Part shown: piece by piece, positions 41,855 through 51,414 of the stretch
Numbering within the stretch: position 1 is the stretch's first letter
How the letters are laid out: each line of letters begins with the position of its first letter
DNA from: Homoserinimonas sp044769865
GTDB taxonomy: Bacteria > Actinomycetota > Actinomycetes > Actinomycetales > Microbacteriaceae
Assembly: GCF_044769865.1 (NCBI RefSeq)
Contig: NZ_JBIZWA010000002.1
Location: 310,001-374,000 of the forward strand
Direction: 5' to 3'
Length of the DNA: 64,000 nucleotides
Program-made: the position numbers and the translations under genes
The notes under the pieces: model-generated
Told to the model about the DNA's origin: nothing
What the model saw: the letters and a program-made list of their open reading frames with translations, nothing else
The model's database searches: none

Positions 41855-42912
41855 GCCTCGGCGAGGACGGGCGCATCGGGAGCTTCGAGCGCAGCACCGA
41901 ATCAATCACGACCCCGCAGCCGGAATCCCAAGCCGAGCTTGCATTTGAAGGGGCGCTTCGACCACGTTCACTCTCTGAGTTCGTCGGACAGTCGAAGGTG
42001 CGGGCGCAGCTGGAGCTACTGCTCAACGCCGCCACGATCCAGCACCGCACACCCGACCACATCCTGTTGGCCGGGCCTCCAGGGCTCGGCAAGACCACGC
42101 TCGCGATGATCGTCGCTGAGGAGGGATCGCGGCCGCTGCGCATGTCGAGTGGTCCGGCAATCCAACACGCGGGTGACCTCGCTGCGCTGCTCTCCTCCCT
42201 CGTCCCGGGTGAAGTGCTCTTCATCGACGAGATCCACCGTATGGCGCGTTCTGCTGAAGAGATGCTCTACCTCGCGATGGAAGACTTCCGCATCGACATC
42301 ATGGTGGGCAAGGGTGCCGGCGCGACCTCGATTCCTCTCGACCTGGCCCCCTTCACGCTCGTGGGAGCGACCACACGTTCCGGGCTCCTGCCCAACCCGC
42401 TCCGTGACCGCTTCGGCTTCACCGCCCATCTGGAGTTCTATTCGGATGGCGAGCTCGCGCAGGTCATCTCGCGAGCTGCGTCACTGCTCAACCTCGAGGT
42501 CGATGACCTTTCCCTCGCCGAGATTGCGGGGCGAAGTCGAGGCACTCCCAGGATTGCGAACCGCCTCCTCCGACGCGTGCGGGACTATTCGCTCGTGCAC
42601 AGGAAGGACGGGCTCGACGCGGTGCGCGAGGCGCTTCGCCTGTATGACGTCGATGACCTCGGCCTCGACCGTCTCGACCGTGCGGTGCTGGCCACGATCG
42701 TCACCCAGTTCGACGGGGGGCCGGTAGGACTCAGCACGCTCGCGGCATCCGTCGGCGAGGAGGCGGAGACGATCGAATCCGTCGTCGAGCCCTTCCTCGT
42801 GCGAATGGGGCTTCTCTCGCGCACGCCGCGGGGGCGGACTGCCACGCGACGCGCCTTCGATCACCTCGGAGTGCAGCGTGCTGAAGCGACGCTTTTCGGG
42901 GATGGCCTGTAG
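41851..42912 (+). CDS. ruvB: Holliday junction branch migration ATPase RuvB
   Basis: This 353-residue AAA+ motor has Walker A GPPGLGKTTLAM, Walker B VLFIDEIHRM, sensor 1 GATTRSGLLPNPLRDRFG with the arginine finger, and a winged helix at the end (RMGLLSRTPRGRTATRRAFDHL). The N-terminal ~25 residues are a family-variable tail. It is the last gene of ruvCAB; yajC follows after 74 bp. Confidence 0.97.
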   Translation: MSLGEDGRIGSFERSTESITTPQPESQAELAFEGALRPRSLSEFVGQSKVRAQLELLLNAATIQHRTPDHILLAGPPGLGKTTLAMIVAEEGSRPLRMSSGPAIQHAGDLAALLSSLVPGEVLFIDEIHRMARSAEEMLYLAMEDFRIDIMVGKGAGATSIPLDLAPFTLVGATTRSGLLPNPLRDRFGFTAHLEFYSDGELAQVISRAASLLNLEVDDLSLAEIAGRSRGTPRIANRLLRRVRDYSLVHRKDGLDAVREALRLYDVDDLGLDRLDRAVLATIVTQFDGGPVGLSTLAASVGEEAETIESVVEPFLVRMGLLSRTPRGRTATRRAFDHLGVQRAEATLFGDGL

Positions 42913-42986
42913 GATCTGAGGGTTGTCTTTCGGCGACGTCCCCGCGCACTCTGCGCCACATCACCACGGAAGGTCTTCCCACCCGT

Positions 42987-43325
42987 ATGGATCCGCTGCT
43001 TCTTGCCATGATGGCCGTCCTGGCCCTCTTCATCTTCTTCCAGTTCCGCGCCTCGAAGAAGAGGAAGGCCGAGCAGGAGGAGCTCAGCACCAAGATGGTG
43101 CCCGGCGCTGAGGTGATGACGCAGTTCGGCGTCTTCGGCACGTTGCTCTCGATCGACGAGGAGAAGAACGAGGCACTCCTCGAGACGACGCCCGGCACGG
43201 TCATCCGGCTGCACCGCCAGACGATCCTCAAGGTCGTCGAGCACGAGACCATCTCCGAGGAGGTCGTAGACGACGCCGAAGGCACCACTGACGGCGATGC
43301 GCCGACGACAAAGAACGACAACTGA
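42987..43325 (+). CDS. yajC: Preprotein translocase subunit YajC
   Basis: This 112-residue protein has one N-terminal membrane helix (ca. residues 3-20), then a basic stretch KKRKAEQEE. The YajC core is MVPGAEVMTQFGVFGTLLSID and ALLETTPGTVIRLHRQTILKV. An acidic low-complexity tail follows. It partners SecDF, whose genes come next after a 99-bp gap. Confidence 0.94.
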   Translation: MDPLLLAMMAVLALFIFFQFRASKKRKAEQEELSTKMVPGAEVMTQFGVFGTLLSIDEEKNEALLETTPGTVIRLHRQTILKVVEHETISEEVVDDAEGTTDGDAPTTKNDN

Positions 43326-43424
43326 AGCACTAGTCTTTCCTGAGTTCGGCCGAGCCTGAGCCGATCCACCCGACCCTGATCCATGGCACCCGCGCCATCG
43401 GAGCAATAGAAAGCTGAGTTCCAG

Positions 43425-45278
43425 GTGGCAGCACCACGATCGACCCCGGCCAAGAAGGCCTGGCGTTCGCTGACCTGGCTGGCGGTAATCATCGTCGGCC
43501 TCATCGGCCTCAACGCTGCGGGAGCAATCTGGCAGGGTTCCGGCTGGACCCCGAAGCTCGCGCTCGACCTCGAGGGCGGCACCCAGATCATCCTGGCCCC
43601 GCAGCTCGAGAGCGGTCAGCAGGTGACGGGTGAGCAGCTCACTCAGGCCGTCGAGATCATCCGTTCGCGTGTCGACGCTGCCGGTGTCTCTGAGGCCGAG
43701 ATCAACACGCAGGGCGCCCAAAACATCGTCGTCTCCATCCCCGGCACGCCGGACGAGGAAACCCTCGCTCGCATCGAGTCCTCCGCGAAGCTTGAGTTCC
43801 GTCCCGTGCTGCAGGTCGCGCCGGCGGTCGACCCGGCTCAGACGCCTGCCCCCGAGACCGGCGAAGGTGACGAGACGGGCGAAGGCGAAGACGCGGAGCC
43901 GTCGCCGTCAGTCTCCCCGTCGGCCGGCGTTGGTCAAGGCGGTGCCGCGCCAGCGACAGCCGAGACGCCCGCACCGTCTGCGTCGCCGTCGGCCTCTGCC
44001 GAGCCCGACCCCGCCCAGCCTGAAGAGGGCGAGCCCGCTCCGACGCCGAGCAACGCCAGCGACCTCGCGTGGATCACGCCGGAGCTGCTCGACGAGTTCA
44101 CGAACTTCGACTGCGCCGAGCTCGACGAGGCGGGCACCAATGTCGCGCCTGCAGCGGAGCCGCTCATCACCTGCGACAACACGCGCACGGTGAAATACAT
44201 CCTCGGCCCGGTCGAAGTCAGCGGCGAACGGATTGATGATGCGACTCACGGTCTTGCCGCGAATAGTCAGGGCGTGAGCACAGGCCAGTGGGCTGTGAAC
44301 ATTGTCTTTGACGGCGAGGGTTCCGAGCAGTTCGGCAACGTCACGACCCGGCTCTTCTCGCTCACCGGCGTGCAGAACCAGTTCGCCATCGTGCTCGACG
44401 GCACCGTCATCTCTGCACCGACCACCAACACCGTCATCACCAACGGCAAGCCGCAGATCACGGGCAACTTCACGCAGGAGACTGCGAAGACCCTGGCTGA
44501 CCAGCTGAAGTTCGGTGCGCTGCCAATCGGCTTCGAGGTGCAGAGCAGCGAGAACATCTCGGCGACGCTCGGTGAGAGCCAGCTCTGGAGCGGTCTGCTC
44601 GCGGGTGTCATCGGTCTCGCCCTGGTCGTCGTGTACTCGTTGTTCCAGTACCGCACCCTCGGACTCGTCACGGTCGCCTCACTGGGAGTGGCCGGAGTGA
44701 TCGTCTACCTCGTCATCAACCTGATGTCGTGGCGCGAGGGATATCGACTCTCCCTCGCGGGTGTCGCCGGCCTCATCGTCGCCATCGGCATCATCGCCGA
44801 CTCCTTCATCGTCTACTTCGAGCGCATCAAGGATGAGCTTCGAGACGGGCGGATGCTCGGCTCGGCAGTCGAGGCGGGCTGGAAGAGAGCGATCCGCACC
44901 GTGCTGGCGTCCGACGCGGTCAACTTCCTCGCCGCGGCGGTGCTCTTCGTCCTCGCGATCGGCAACGTCCGGGGCTTCGCACTCACCCTGGGCATCACGA
45001 CCCTCATCGACCTCCTCGTCGTCTCGCTGTTCACGCACCCCATCATGCAGTTGCTTGCAAAGACGAAGTTCTTCGGCGAAGGCCACCCCGCGAGCGGACT
45101 CAACCCGCGCGCGTTGGGCGCCGTCTACCGCGGGCGTGCCACCTTCCGCGAGCCAGTGGGCGTCAGCGCGTCGAAGCGAGCTGCGAGCGGGCGTGAGGCG
45201 CAGAAGCGGCAGACGATCGCCGAGCGCAAGGCCGCTGCGGATGCCGCGGCGTCGGTTTCGAAGGGCAAGGATTCCTGA
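43425..45278 (+). CDS. secD: Protein translocase subunit SecD
   Basis: This 617-residue RND-type membrane subunit uses the proton gradient to help export. It has one N-terminal helix, the periplasmic P1 start LALDLEGGTQIILAP and the block VVSIPGTPDEE. Five C-terminal membrane helices begin near residue 385 (LLAGVIGLALVVVYSLFQYR), with the proton-path motif IVAIGIIADSFIVYFERI. Residues ~130-210 are a Pro/Ala/Glu/Ser-rich insertion inside P1, unlike short E. coli-type loops. A GTG start follows a weak site. The stop overlaps secF (TGATGG). Confidence 0.95.
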   Translation: MAAPRSTPAKKAWRSLTWLAVIIVGLIGLNAAGAIWQGSGWTPKLALDLEGGTQIILAPQLESGQQVTGEQLTQAVEIIRSRVDAAGVSEAEINTQGAQNIVVSIPGTPDEETLARIESSAKLEFRPVLQVAPAVDPAQTPAPETGEGDETGEGEDAEPSPSVSPSAGVGQGGAAPATAETPAPSASPSASAEPDPAQPEEGEPAPTPSNASDLAWITPELLDEFTNFDCAELDEAGTNVAPAAEPLITCDNTRTVKYILGPVEVSGERIDDATHGLAANSQGVSTGQWAVNIVFDGEGSEQFGNVTTRLFSLTGVQNQFAIVLDGTVISAPTTNTVITNGKPQITGNFTQETAKTLADQLKFGALPIGFEVQSSENISATLGESQLWSGLLAGVIGLALVVVYSLFQYRTLGLVTVASLGVAGVIVYLVINLMSWREGYRLSLAGVAGLIVAIGIIADSFIVYFERIKDELRDGRMLGSAVEAGWKRAIRTVLASDAVNFLAAAVLFVLAIGNVRGFALTLGITTLIDLLVVSLFTHPIMQLLAKTKFFGEGHPASGLNPRALGAVYRGRATFREPVGVSASKRAASGREAQKRQTIAERKAAADAAASVSKGKDS

Positions 45279-46273
45279 TGGCCAGCTTCTCCACCTTCGG
45301 TAACGACCTCTACACGGGGCGTCGATCCATCAACTTCGTCGGCCGCCGTCGCGTCTGGTACATCATCGCCGCCGTGCTGATCGTCGCATCCGTCGTCGGT
45401 CCCTTCATTCGTGGTGGCTTCGAGTTCGGCATCGAGTTCCGCGGTGGCTCGCAGTTCATCGTCGAGCGCACGACTGAGCTCGAGCAGGTGCTCGGCGAGG
45501 AAGCAGTGCGCGAGACGGTCGCCGACGCCACGCCCCGCGTCACGGTGGTCGGGCAGGACTCCGTTCGCGTGCAGACCGACATTGTCACCGATGATGAGGC
45601 GTTCGAGATCAGGACAGCACTCGCGTCCTCCTATGACGTGCCAGTCGACCAGGTGAGCTACTCCTTCATCGGGCCGACCTGGGGCGCCGACATCACGGCA
45701 CAGTCGATCAGGGCACTCATCGTCTTCCTTCTCCTGGCGGGCGTCGTCATGGCGCTCTACTTCCGCACATGGAAGATGTCACTGGCGGCCATGGCCGCGC
45801 TCTTCCACGACCTCATCCTGACGGCAGGCATCTACGGCATCCTCGGCTTCGAGGTGACGCCTGCTGCGGTCATCGGCTTCCTCACGATCCTGGGTTACTC
45901 GCTCTACGACACTGTGGTGGTCTTCGACAAGATTCGAGAGAACACGGCGGAGGACGGCGAAGGCTCGCCTCGCACCTTCGCGGAGTCTGTGAACCTCGCG
46001 GTCAACCAGACGCTCGTTCGTTCCATCAACACCTCGGTCGTGGCCGTGTTGCCCGTCGCGGCGATCCTCTTCATCGGATCCTTCGCGCTGGGCGCAGAGA
46101 CGCTGCGTGACATCTCACTTGCGCTCTTCATCGGTATCATCGTCGGCGCGTACTCCACGATCTTCATCGCCTCGCCGGTCTACAACCACCTGCGCGAGAA
46201 CGAGCCGGAGATCAAGAAGCAGAACGCCAGGATCCTCGCTGCCCGCCGCACGGAGGCCGCTCCCGTCGAATGA
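45278..46273 (+). CDS. secF: Protein translocase subunit SecF
   Basis: This 331-residue partner of SecD has six membrane helices. The first is followed by the periplasmic block FGIEFRGGSQFIVE. The C-terminal signature is GYSLYDTVVVFDKIRENTAE, then a helix pair with LALFIGIIVGAYSTIFIASP. It overlaps secD by one base. The apt gene that often sits between secF and rel in relatives is absent. Confidence 0.96.
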   Translation: MASFSTFGNDLYTGRRSINFVGRRRVWYIIAAVLIVASVVGPFIRGGFEFGIEFRGGSQFIVERTTELEQVLGEEAVRETVADATPRVTVVGQDSVRVQTDIVTDDEAFEIRTALASSYDVPVDQVSYSFIGPTWGADITAQSIRALIVFLLLAGVVMALYFRTWKMSLAAMAALFHDLILTAGIYGILGFEVTPAAVIGFLTILGYSLYDTVVVFDKIRENTAEDGEGSPRTFAESVNLAVNQTLVRSINTSVVAVLPVAAILFIGSFALGAETLRDISLALFIGIIVGAYSTIFIASPVYNHLRENEPEIKKQNARILAARRTEAAPVE

Positions 46274-46350
46274 CGGCGGTCGCTGCTCGCGCGGCATTCG
46301 CTCCCTAACAGGAGTGATAGTTTTGCTGCACGGGAAAGGTGGGAGGTGAG

Positions 46351-48594
46351 ATGACCGAAGTCACCAACAGTCCTGCTACGAGGCGGCTGCTTCTCCCTCG
46401 TCTCTTCTCCCGTGCCCAGCATGCTGGCGCGATCGAGAACCTGATCCGCACAGTGCGTGCGCATCATCCGCGTGCCGACATCGACACGATCGAACGGGCA
46501 TACAAGGTCGCGGAGGTCGCTCACCGAGGACAGACCCGCAAGAGCGGCGAGCCATACATCACACACCCGGTCGCGGTCGCGCAGATCCTCGCTGACCTCG
46601 GTATTGGAGCGAAGACCGTTGCGGCCGCGCTGCTGCACGACACGGTAGAAGACACCGACTACACCCTCGATATGGTGCGCAAGGACTTCGGTGACGAAGT
46701 GGCCATGCTCGTCGATGGCGTCACCAAGCTCGACAAGCTCAAGTACGGCGACAGCGCCCAGGCCGAAACCGTCCGCAAGATGGTCGTCGCGATGTCCAAG
46801 GACATCCGGGTACTCGTGATCAAGCTCGCAGACAGACTCCACAATGCGCGGACGTGGGGTTTCGTCTCCTCTGAGTCTGCGAAGCGCAAGGCGCAGGAGA
46901 CGCTCGAGATTTATGCGCCACTGGCACATCGCCTCGGAATCCAGGCGATCAAGTGGGAACTGGAGGACCTGTCGTTCGCGGTGCTGCACCCGAAGTTGTA
47001 CGTCGAGATCGAGAGCCTCGTCAAGCAGCGCACACCGCAGCGCGAGGAGTTCGTGCACCAAGTCATCGAGGCGGTGACGGAAGATCTGAAGGCCGCACGC
47101 ATCAAGGGCAAGGTGGTCGGCCGTCCGAAGCAGTACTACTCGATCTACCAGAAGATGATCCTCCGCGGTCGGGAGTTCGACGAGATCTACGACCTGGTCG
47201 GCATCCGAGTCCTGGTCTCGACTGTTCGCGACTGCTACGCGGTCCTTGGCTCCATCCACGCACGATGGACTCCGATTCCTGGCCGCTTCAAGGACTACAT
47301 CGCGACGCCGAAGTTCAACCTGTACCAGTCGCTGCACACAACGGTGATCGGGCCCAAGGGTCGACCCGTCGAGATCCAGATCCGAACCGAGGACATGCAT
47401 CAGCGCGCCGAGTACGGTGTGGCTGCGCACTGGAAGTACAAGGAGCGCGTCAATGGCGGCCGCTCCGCTGACAACGCGGCCGCCGGTGATTCCGACATGG
47501 CGTGGCTCGCACACATCTCCGACTGGCAGGCAGAGACGTCTGACCCAGGAGAGTTCCTCGATTCGCTGCGCTTCGAGATTGGGGCGAAGGAGGTCTACGT
47601 CTTCACTCCCCAGGGCAAGGTCATCGGCCTGCCCGCCGGCGCGACGCCCGTCGACTTCGCCTACGCAGTGCACACCGAGGTGGGCCACCGCACGATGGGT
47701 GCGAAGGTGAACGGCCGACTCGTTCCCCTCGAGAGCGAGCTCTCCAGCGGTGATGTCGTAGAGGTATTCACATCGAAGAACCCGGATGCTGGCCCGAGCC
47801 AGGGCTGGCTGACCTTCGTCAAGTCGACGCGGGCACGAAACAAGATCCGGCAGTGGTTCACGAAGGAACGTCGCGACGAGGCGATGGAGCAGGGCAAGGA
47901 CGCCATCGCTCGCGCAATGCGCAAGCAGAATCTGCCGCTTCAGCGACTCATGAACCAGGGTGCGTTGAGCGAGGTCGCCGCGCAGCTGCGGTATGACGAC
48001 GTCTCCGCGCTCTACGCCGCCGTTGGCGAAGGGCACGTGTCAACGCAATCCGTGTTGGAGAAGCTGGTTGCGACGCTGCAGGTCGATACCGAGGCGGAGG
48101 AAGAGTTCACCGTTTCTCGCGCGAAGGGCAAGCGGCGCTCGAGCGGAAACTCCGGAGTGCTCGTGAAGGGTGCGCCCGACATCCTCGTCAAGCTTGCCAA
48201 ATGCTGCACTCCGGTGCCTGGGGACGAGATCATGGGCTTCGTCACGCGCGGTTCCGGAGTCTCGGTGCACCAGTCCTCCTGCGTGAACGTGAAGGCCCTG
48301 ATGAACGAACCCGAGCGCGTCGTCGAGGTCGAGTGGGCACCGTCATCGACGAGCGTGTTCCTCGTCCAGATCCAGGTGGAGGCGCTCGATAGAGCTGGCC
48401 TCCTTTCAGACGTCACTCGCGTGCTCTCCGAGCATCACGTCAACATCCTGTCTGCCACGGTGGCGACCTCGACAGAACGGCTTGCGATCAGCCGTTTCGT
48501 GTTCGAGATGGGCGATACGACGCATCTCGACCGCGTACTCAACGCCGTGCGACGCATCGATACGGTCTACGACGTCTACCGAGTCACGACCTAG
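46351..48594 (+). CDS. rel: Bifunctional (p)ppGpp synthetase/hydrolase Rel
   Basis: This is a 747-residue long RSH protein. The HD hydrolase domain has HRGQTRKSGEPYITHP and LLHDTVEDTDYTL, and the synthetase domain has GRPKQYYSIYQKM and FNLYQSLHTTVIGP. TGS (VFTPQGKVIGLPAGATPVDF), zinc-finger-like CCTPVPGDEIMGFVTRG and C-terminal ACT domains follow. Intact HD residues and synthetase motifs suggest both activities. The ATG at 46351 has the ideal site GGAGGTGAG; an in-frame GTG at 46339 is less likely. Its 3' end overlaps the convergent AbiEi-like gene by 11 bp. Confidence 0.96.
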   Translation: MTEVTNSPATRRLLLPRLFSRAQHAGAIENLIRTVRAHHPRADIDTIERAYKVAEVAHRGQTRKSGEPYITHPVAVAQILADLGIGAKTVAAALLHDTVEDTDYTLDMVRKDFGDEVAMLVDGVTKLDKLKYGDSAQAETVRKMVVAMSKDIRVLVIKLADRLHNARTWGFVSSESAKRKAQETLEIYAPLAHRLGIQAIKWELEDLSFAVLHPKLYVEIESLVKQRTPQREEFVHQVIEAVTEDLKAARIKGKVVGRPKQYYSIYQKMILRGREFDEIYDLVGIRVLVSTVRDCYAVLGSIHARWTPIPGRFKDYIATPKFNLYQSLHTTVIGPKGRPVEIQIRTEDMHQRAEYGVAAHWKYKERVNGGRSADNAAAGDSDMAWLAHISDWQAETSDPGEFLDSLRFEIGAKEVYVFTPQGKVIGLPAGATPVDFAYAVHTEVGHRTMGAKVNGRLVPLESELSSGDVVEVFTSKNPDAGPSQGWLTFVKSTRARNKIRQWFTKERRDEAMEQGKDAIARAMRKQNLPLQRLMNQGALSEVAAQLRYDDVSALYAAVGEGHVSTQSVLEKLVATLQVDTEAEEEFTVSRAKGKRRSSGNSGVLVKGAPDILVKLAKCCTPVPGDEIMGFVTRGSGVSVHQSSCVNVKALMNEPERVVEVEWAPSSTSVFLVQIQVEALDRAGLLSDVTRVLSEHHVNILSATVATSTERLAISRFVFEMGDTTHLDRVLNAVRRIDTVYDVYRVTT

Positions 48595-49150
48595 CCGCTT
48601 CCCCCAGCGTGGCGATTCGATCGAGCGCGCGTCGTTTGCCTGCCAGTTTGTGGCGGGATTCGACTTCACGGCGACAATCGTCGAGCTCGATGGCGTTCGC
48701 GCTCATGAGCCGGAGTAATTGCGACATCCTTTCATTCGCGAAGTCCCCCTCAGCCCTCAACAAGTCGATGACGGTGCGCAGGGGAGAGGTGACTGCGATG
48801 CCGCCGAAGCGGACGACATCACTCGGCGCGATCACGACCTCCCGCACCTGCACCCGCGGCGACACCTGCGCACGAGCCCTCGCCGAGTGTGAGACGCAGA
48901 ACTCGAAGACCGCGGGCGGTGCGGGCACGGCGCCGTGCACCCATGCCGCGGTCATCCGTTCCGCAATGAAGCGCGGGCGAGCGATCGCGCCGAGCGAGAG
49001 CGCGCGGTGGTGGGCCTGCTCGAATTCATCGATCGAGGCGAAGCCGTCACCGATCGCGTAGAGGTCTCCGTCCAGGCGCGCTGCCTGGAGCTCCTGGAGT
49101 GGGAGGTCGAGTTCTGTGAGTACAGGGGCTAGTCGTGGCGCCATTCCCAC
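48584..49150 (-). CDS. AbiEi-like antitoxin-family protein (orphan)
   Basis: This 188-residue protein resembles the C-terminal part of AbiEi-type antitoxins. The pattern is PPAVFEFCVSHSARAR, a strand-rich middle and VTSPLRTVIDLLRAEGDFANERM, followed by a basic tail. Such stand-alone proteins are common in Microbacteriaceae. No AbiEii-type nucleotidyltransferase toxin lies beside it, so a toxin-antitoxin role is doubtful. The start is GTG 49150 after GGGG, or ATG 49144. Confidence 0.65.
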   Translation of the reverse strand: MGMAPRLAPVLTELDLPLQELQAARLDGDLYAIGDGFASIDEFEQAHHRALSLGAIARPRFIAERMTAAWVHGAVPAPPAVFEFCVSHSARARAQVSPRVQVREVVIAPSDVVRFGGIAVTSPLRTVIDLLRAEGDFANERMSQLLRLMSANAIELDDCRREVESRHKLAGKRRALDRIATLGEAARS

Positions 49151-49231
49151 ATGGTGCCCCTATGGGAGGCGCGGGAGGCCGCTCAACCCGAGAACTGTGG
49201 AGAACCCACCCCAGAGAGCCTGGGGACTCGG

Positions 49232-50464
49232 TCAGCCGGAGACGACACCCAGCCAGGCACGCCGGGCATCCAGCGCCTCCTGAGCCTTCGTGATGCGTGT
49301 GGCGTCACCGCTGCGCTTCGCATCGTCCAGGTCTGCCTCGAGGGCCGCGATCGCCGACTCGAGCTGGGCAGCGAGGCCCTCCGCGCGAGCCTTGCGTTCC
49401 GGGTTGTTGCGTTGCCAGTGCTCCTCGTCGAGCTTGCGCACGGCAGCCTCGACCTTGCGGAGCCTGTCCTCGACGGTCTTGACCTTGGCGCGCGGTACCT
49501 TGCCGATCTCGTCCCAGCGCCGCTGAATCGAGATCAGGGTCTGGCGAGCCGCGTCGCGGTCGGTGGCGGCCAGCAGGGGCTCTGCTTCCGCAAGGAGGGC
49601 CTCCTTGCGCACCAGGTTCTCCTCGAACTCCTCGTTGTCACGCGCGTCGATCTCAGACTTCGCGGCGTAGAGCGCGTCGCCGGCGGCCTTGAACTTCGCC
49701 CACAGCGCGTCGTCGTGCTTCTTGCCGGCGCGACCGGCGGCCTTCCAATCGTCAAGGAGCCTGCGGTACTGGGGGATGCCGTCTGCGCCGTGGGCCACAA
49801 GGTTCTCCGCGGCAGCGACGAGTTCCTGCTTGCGCGCCTTGGCGTGCTTGTGGGTGGCATCCAACTCGGCGAAGAATGCCTTCCGCTCGGCCTCAAGGGT
49901 CGAGCGCGCAGTCCTGAAGCGCTTCCAGAGCTCGTTGGCCTCGTTCTTGGGCAAGCGCGGGCCGGTCTGCTGGTGTGCCTTCCAGCGAGCGAAGACATCG
50001 TCAATAGCGGCACTCGTATGCTTCCACTGGATCTTGGCGGGATCCTGGGCAGCGAGCCGCTCGGCCTCTTCAACGAGGGCTGAACGGTAGGCAATCGCGT
50101 CCTGCAGAGCAGCCTTCTCCTCGGCTTCCTGCTTCTCCGCAAGCTCCCCGACTGCGCCACCGAGCGCCTCGAGTCTGCTCCGCAGGGCGGCGAGGTCGCC
50201 CACGGCGTTCGCCGACACGACGGTCTGCAGCAGCGCGTCGACCGTCTTCGCGACATCGGCGCCGGGTGAACCGCGCTTGATGCGCTGCTCGAGCAACGTC
50301 ACTTGGCCCGCGAGGTCACTGAACTTGCGTTCGAAGTATGCGAGCGCCTCCTCGGGCGTTCCATCCGGGTACTGGCCCACGGCTCGCTCGCCGTCACCCT
50401 CACGGACAAAGACGGTGCCCGTCTCATCGACGCGACCCCATGGTGTCTCGTTGTTGTTCGTCAA
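49232..50464 (-). CDS. DUF349 domain coiled-coil protein
   Basis: This 410-residue, highly charged, almost wholly helical protein has three or more DUF349 repeats. Typical units are WKHTSAAIDDVFARWKAHQQ, YRRLLDDWKAAGRAGKKHDD and LISIQRRWDEIGKVPRAKVK, each followed by a run of Lys/Glu-rich coiled coil. It is common in actinobacteria next to a cyclophilin gene, as here. Function is unknown. The TTG start follows AAGGTGAGG. Confidence 0.9.
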   Translation of the reverse strand: MTNNNETPWGRVDETGTVFVREGDGERAVGQYPDGTPEEALAYFERKFSDLAGQVTLLEQRIKRGSPGADVAKTVDALLQTVVSANAVGDLAALRSRLEALGGAVGELAEKQEAEEKAALQDAIAYRSALVEEAERLAAQDPAKIQWKHTSAAIDDVFARWKAHQQTGPRLPKNEANELWKRFRTARSTLEAERKAFFAELDATHKHAKARKQELVAAAENLVAHGADGIPQYRRLLDDWKAAGRAGKKHDDALWAKFKAAGDALYAAKSEIDARDNEEFEENLVRKEALLAEAEPLLAATDRDAARQTLISIQRRWDEIGKVPRAKVKTVEDRLRKVEAAVRKLDEEHWQRNNPERKARAEGLAAQLESAIAALEADLDDAKRSGDATRITKAQEALDARRAWLGVVSG

Positions 50465-50540
50465 AGCCTCACCTTGTCGCCGGGGTCGACCACCTGTGGC
50501 CGACCGGCAACAAGCCTATTGCACGACTGCGCCCGGGCAA

Positions 50541-51320
50541 TCAGTTGATGTCGAGGGAGGTAATCGTCGTGGGAACGACAGGGGCACCGTCGTTCTCGGC
50601 ACTGCCAGGCACGACGCCCGCATCCGTGATCTCGGAGGCAAGCGCCTCGAGGCCGTCGGTGACGCGCCCGAGCACCGTGTAGCCGCCCGCTGCGTCCGAC
50701 GGGATGGTCGTGTCGTCATAGACGATGAAGAACTGTCGGCCATTGCTCTCGGCGTCGCCCGAGGCACGCGCCATGGCGATCGTTCCCTCGGGGTAGACGT
50801 CGTCGGAGGGAGCGTTCTCGATCGGCCCGAAGCGGAAGCTCGGGTCGCTGGCGCCGGTGCCGTCGACTGAGCCGCACTGGAGTACGAAGAAGCCGTCGTT
50901 CGTGAGCCGGTGGCAGGACTTGCCCTGGTAGTAGCCGTCGCGCGCGCCCTGGATGACTGCTGCCACCGCCTGCGGTGCAGCTCGGCCGTCGAGTTCGATG
51001 TCGAGTTCGACGTCGTTGAGCGTGAGCGTGCCCGTCCACAGGCGGTCTTCCGCGAGCTCGGGGGAGGGCACCGCCGAATCGGGGCTCGCGGAGGGCGAGG
51101 CGACAGGCTCCGCCTCAGGAGCACCAGGACCCGCCGTGAAGAACGCGACCTGGGCGACCACCGCGACGATCACGACCGCGAGCGCGACACTCATCGCAAT
51201 GATGTTGTCGCGGCGTCGCCGCGCCACTCGATGTTCGTGCACGCCCTGCCGCGCCCGATACAAGCGCAGGCGCTCACGCTCGACGCGGTCCTGCTTCGGG
51301 TTGCTCCTATTGCCTGCCAA
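50541..51320 (-). CDS. Membrane-anchored cyclophilin-type peptidyl-prolyl isomerase
   Basis: This 259-residue protein has a basic N-terminal tail (MAGNRSNPKQDRVERERLR...), one membrane helix (ca. residues 45-65), a Pro/Ser/Ala linker and an extracytoplasmic cyclophilin domain. Cyclophilin marks are GKSCHRLTNDGFFVLQCG, GTIAMARASG, NGRQFFIVYDD and YTVLGRVTDGLEAL. TTG 51320 is the start because GGAGG lies 4 nt upstream. It is probably an exported-protein folding catalyst and is divergent from rarA. Confidence 0.9.
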   Translation of the reverse strand: MAGNRSNPKQDRVERERLRLYRARQGVHEHRVARRRRDNIIAMSVALAVVIVAVVAQVAFFTAGPGAPEAEPVASPSASPDSAVPSPELAEDRLWTGTLTLNDVELDIELDGRAAPQAVAAVIQGARDGYYQGKSCHRLTNDGFFVLQCGSVDGTGASDPSFRFGPIENAPSDDVYPEGTIAMARASGDAESNGRQFFIVYDDTTIPSDAAGGYTVLGRVTDGLEALASEITDAGVVPGSAENDGAPVVPTTITSLDIN

Positions 51321-51414
51321 TGGTCCTCCGACTCGCCGAGATTGCCACGAGAACACTAGCCGACGACACCAGCCCTGGGATCTCGTGTCGGCGGCGCCGC
51401 ATAGCATTGCAGGC

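Noticed and set aside
46180..48036. 618-codon open frame antisense to rel
   Set aside because: Same reason: Arg/Asp/Val-rich reverse frame of a well supported gene, with no ribosome site.
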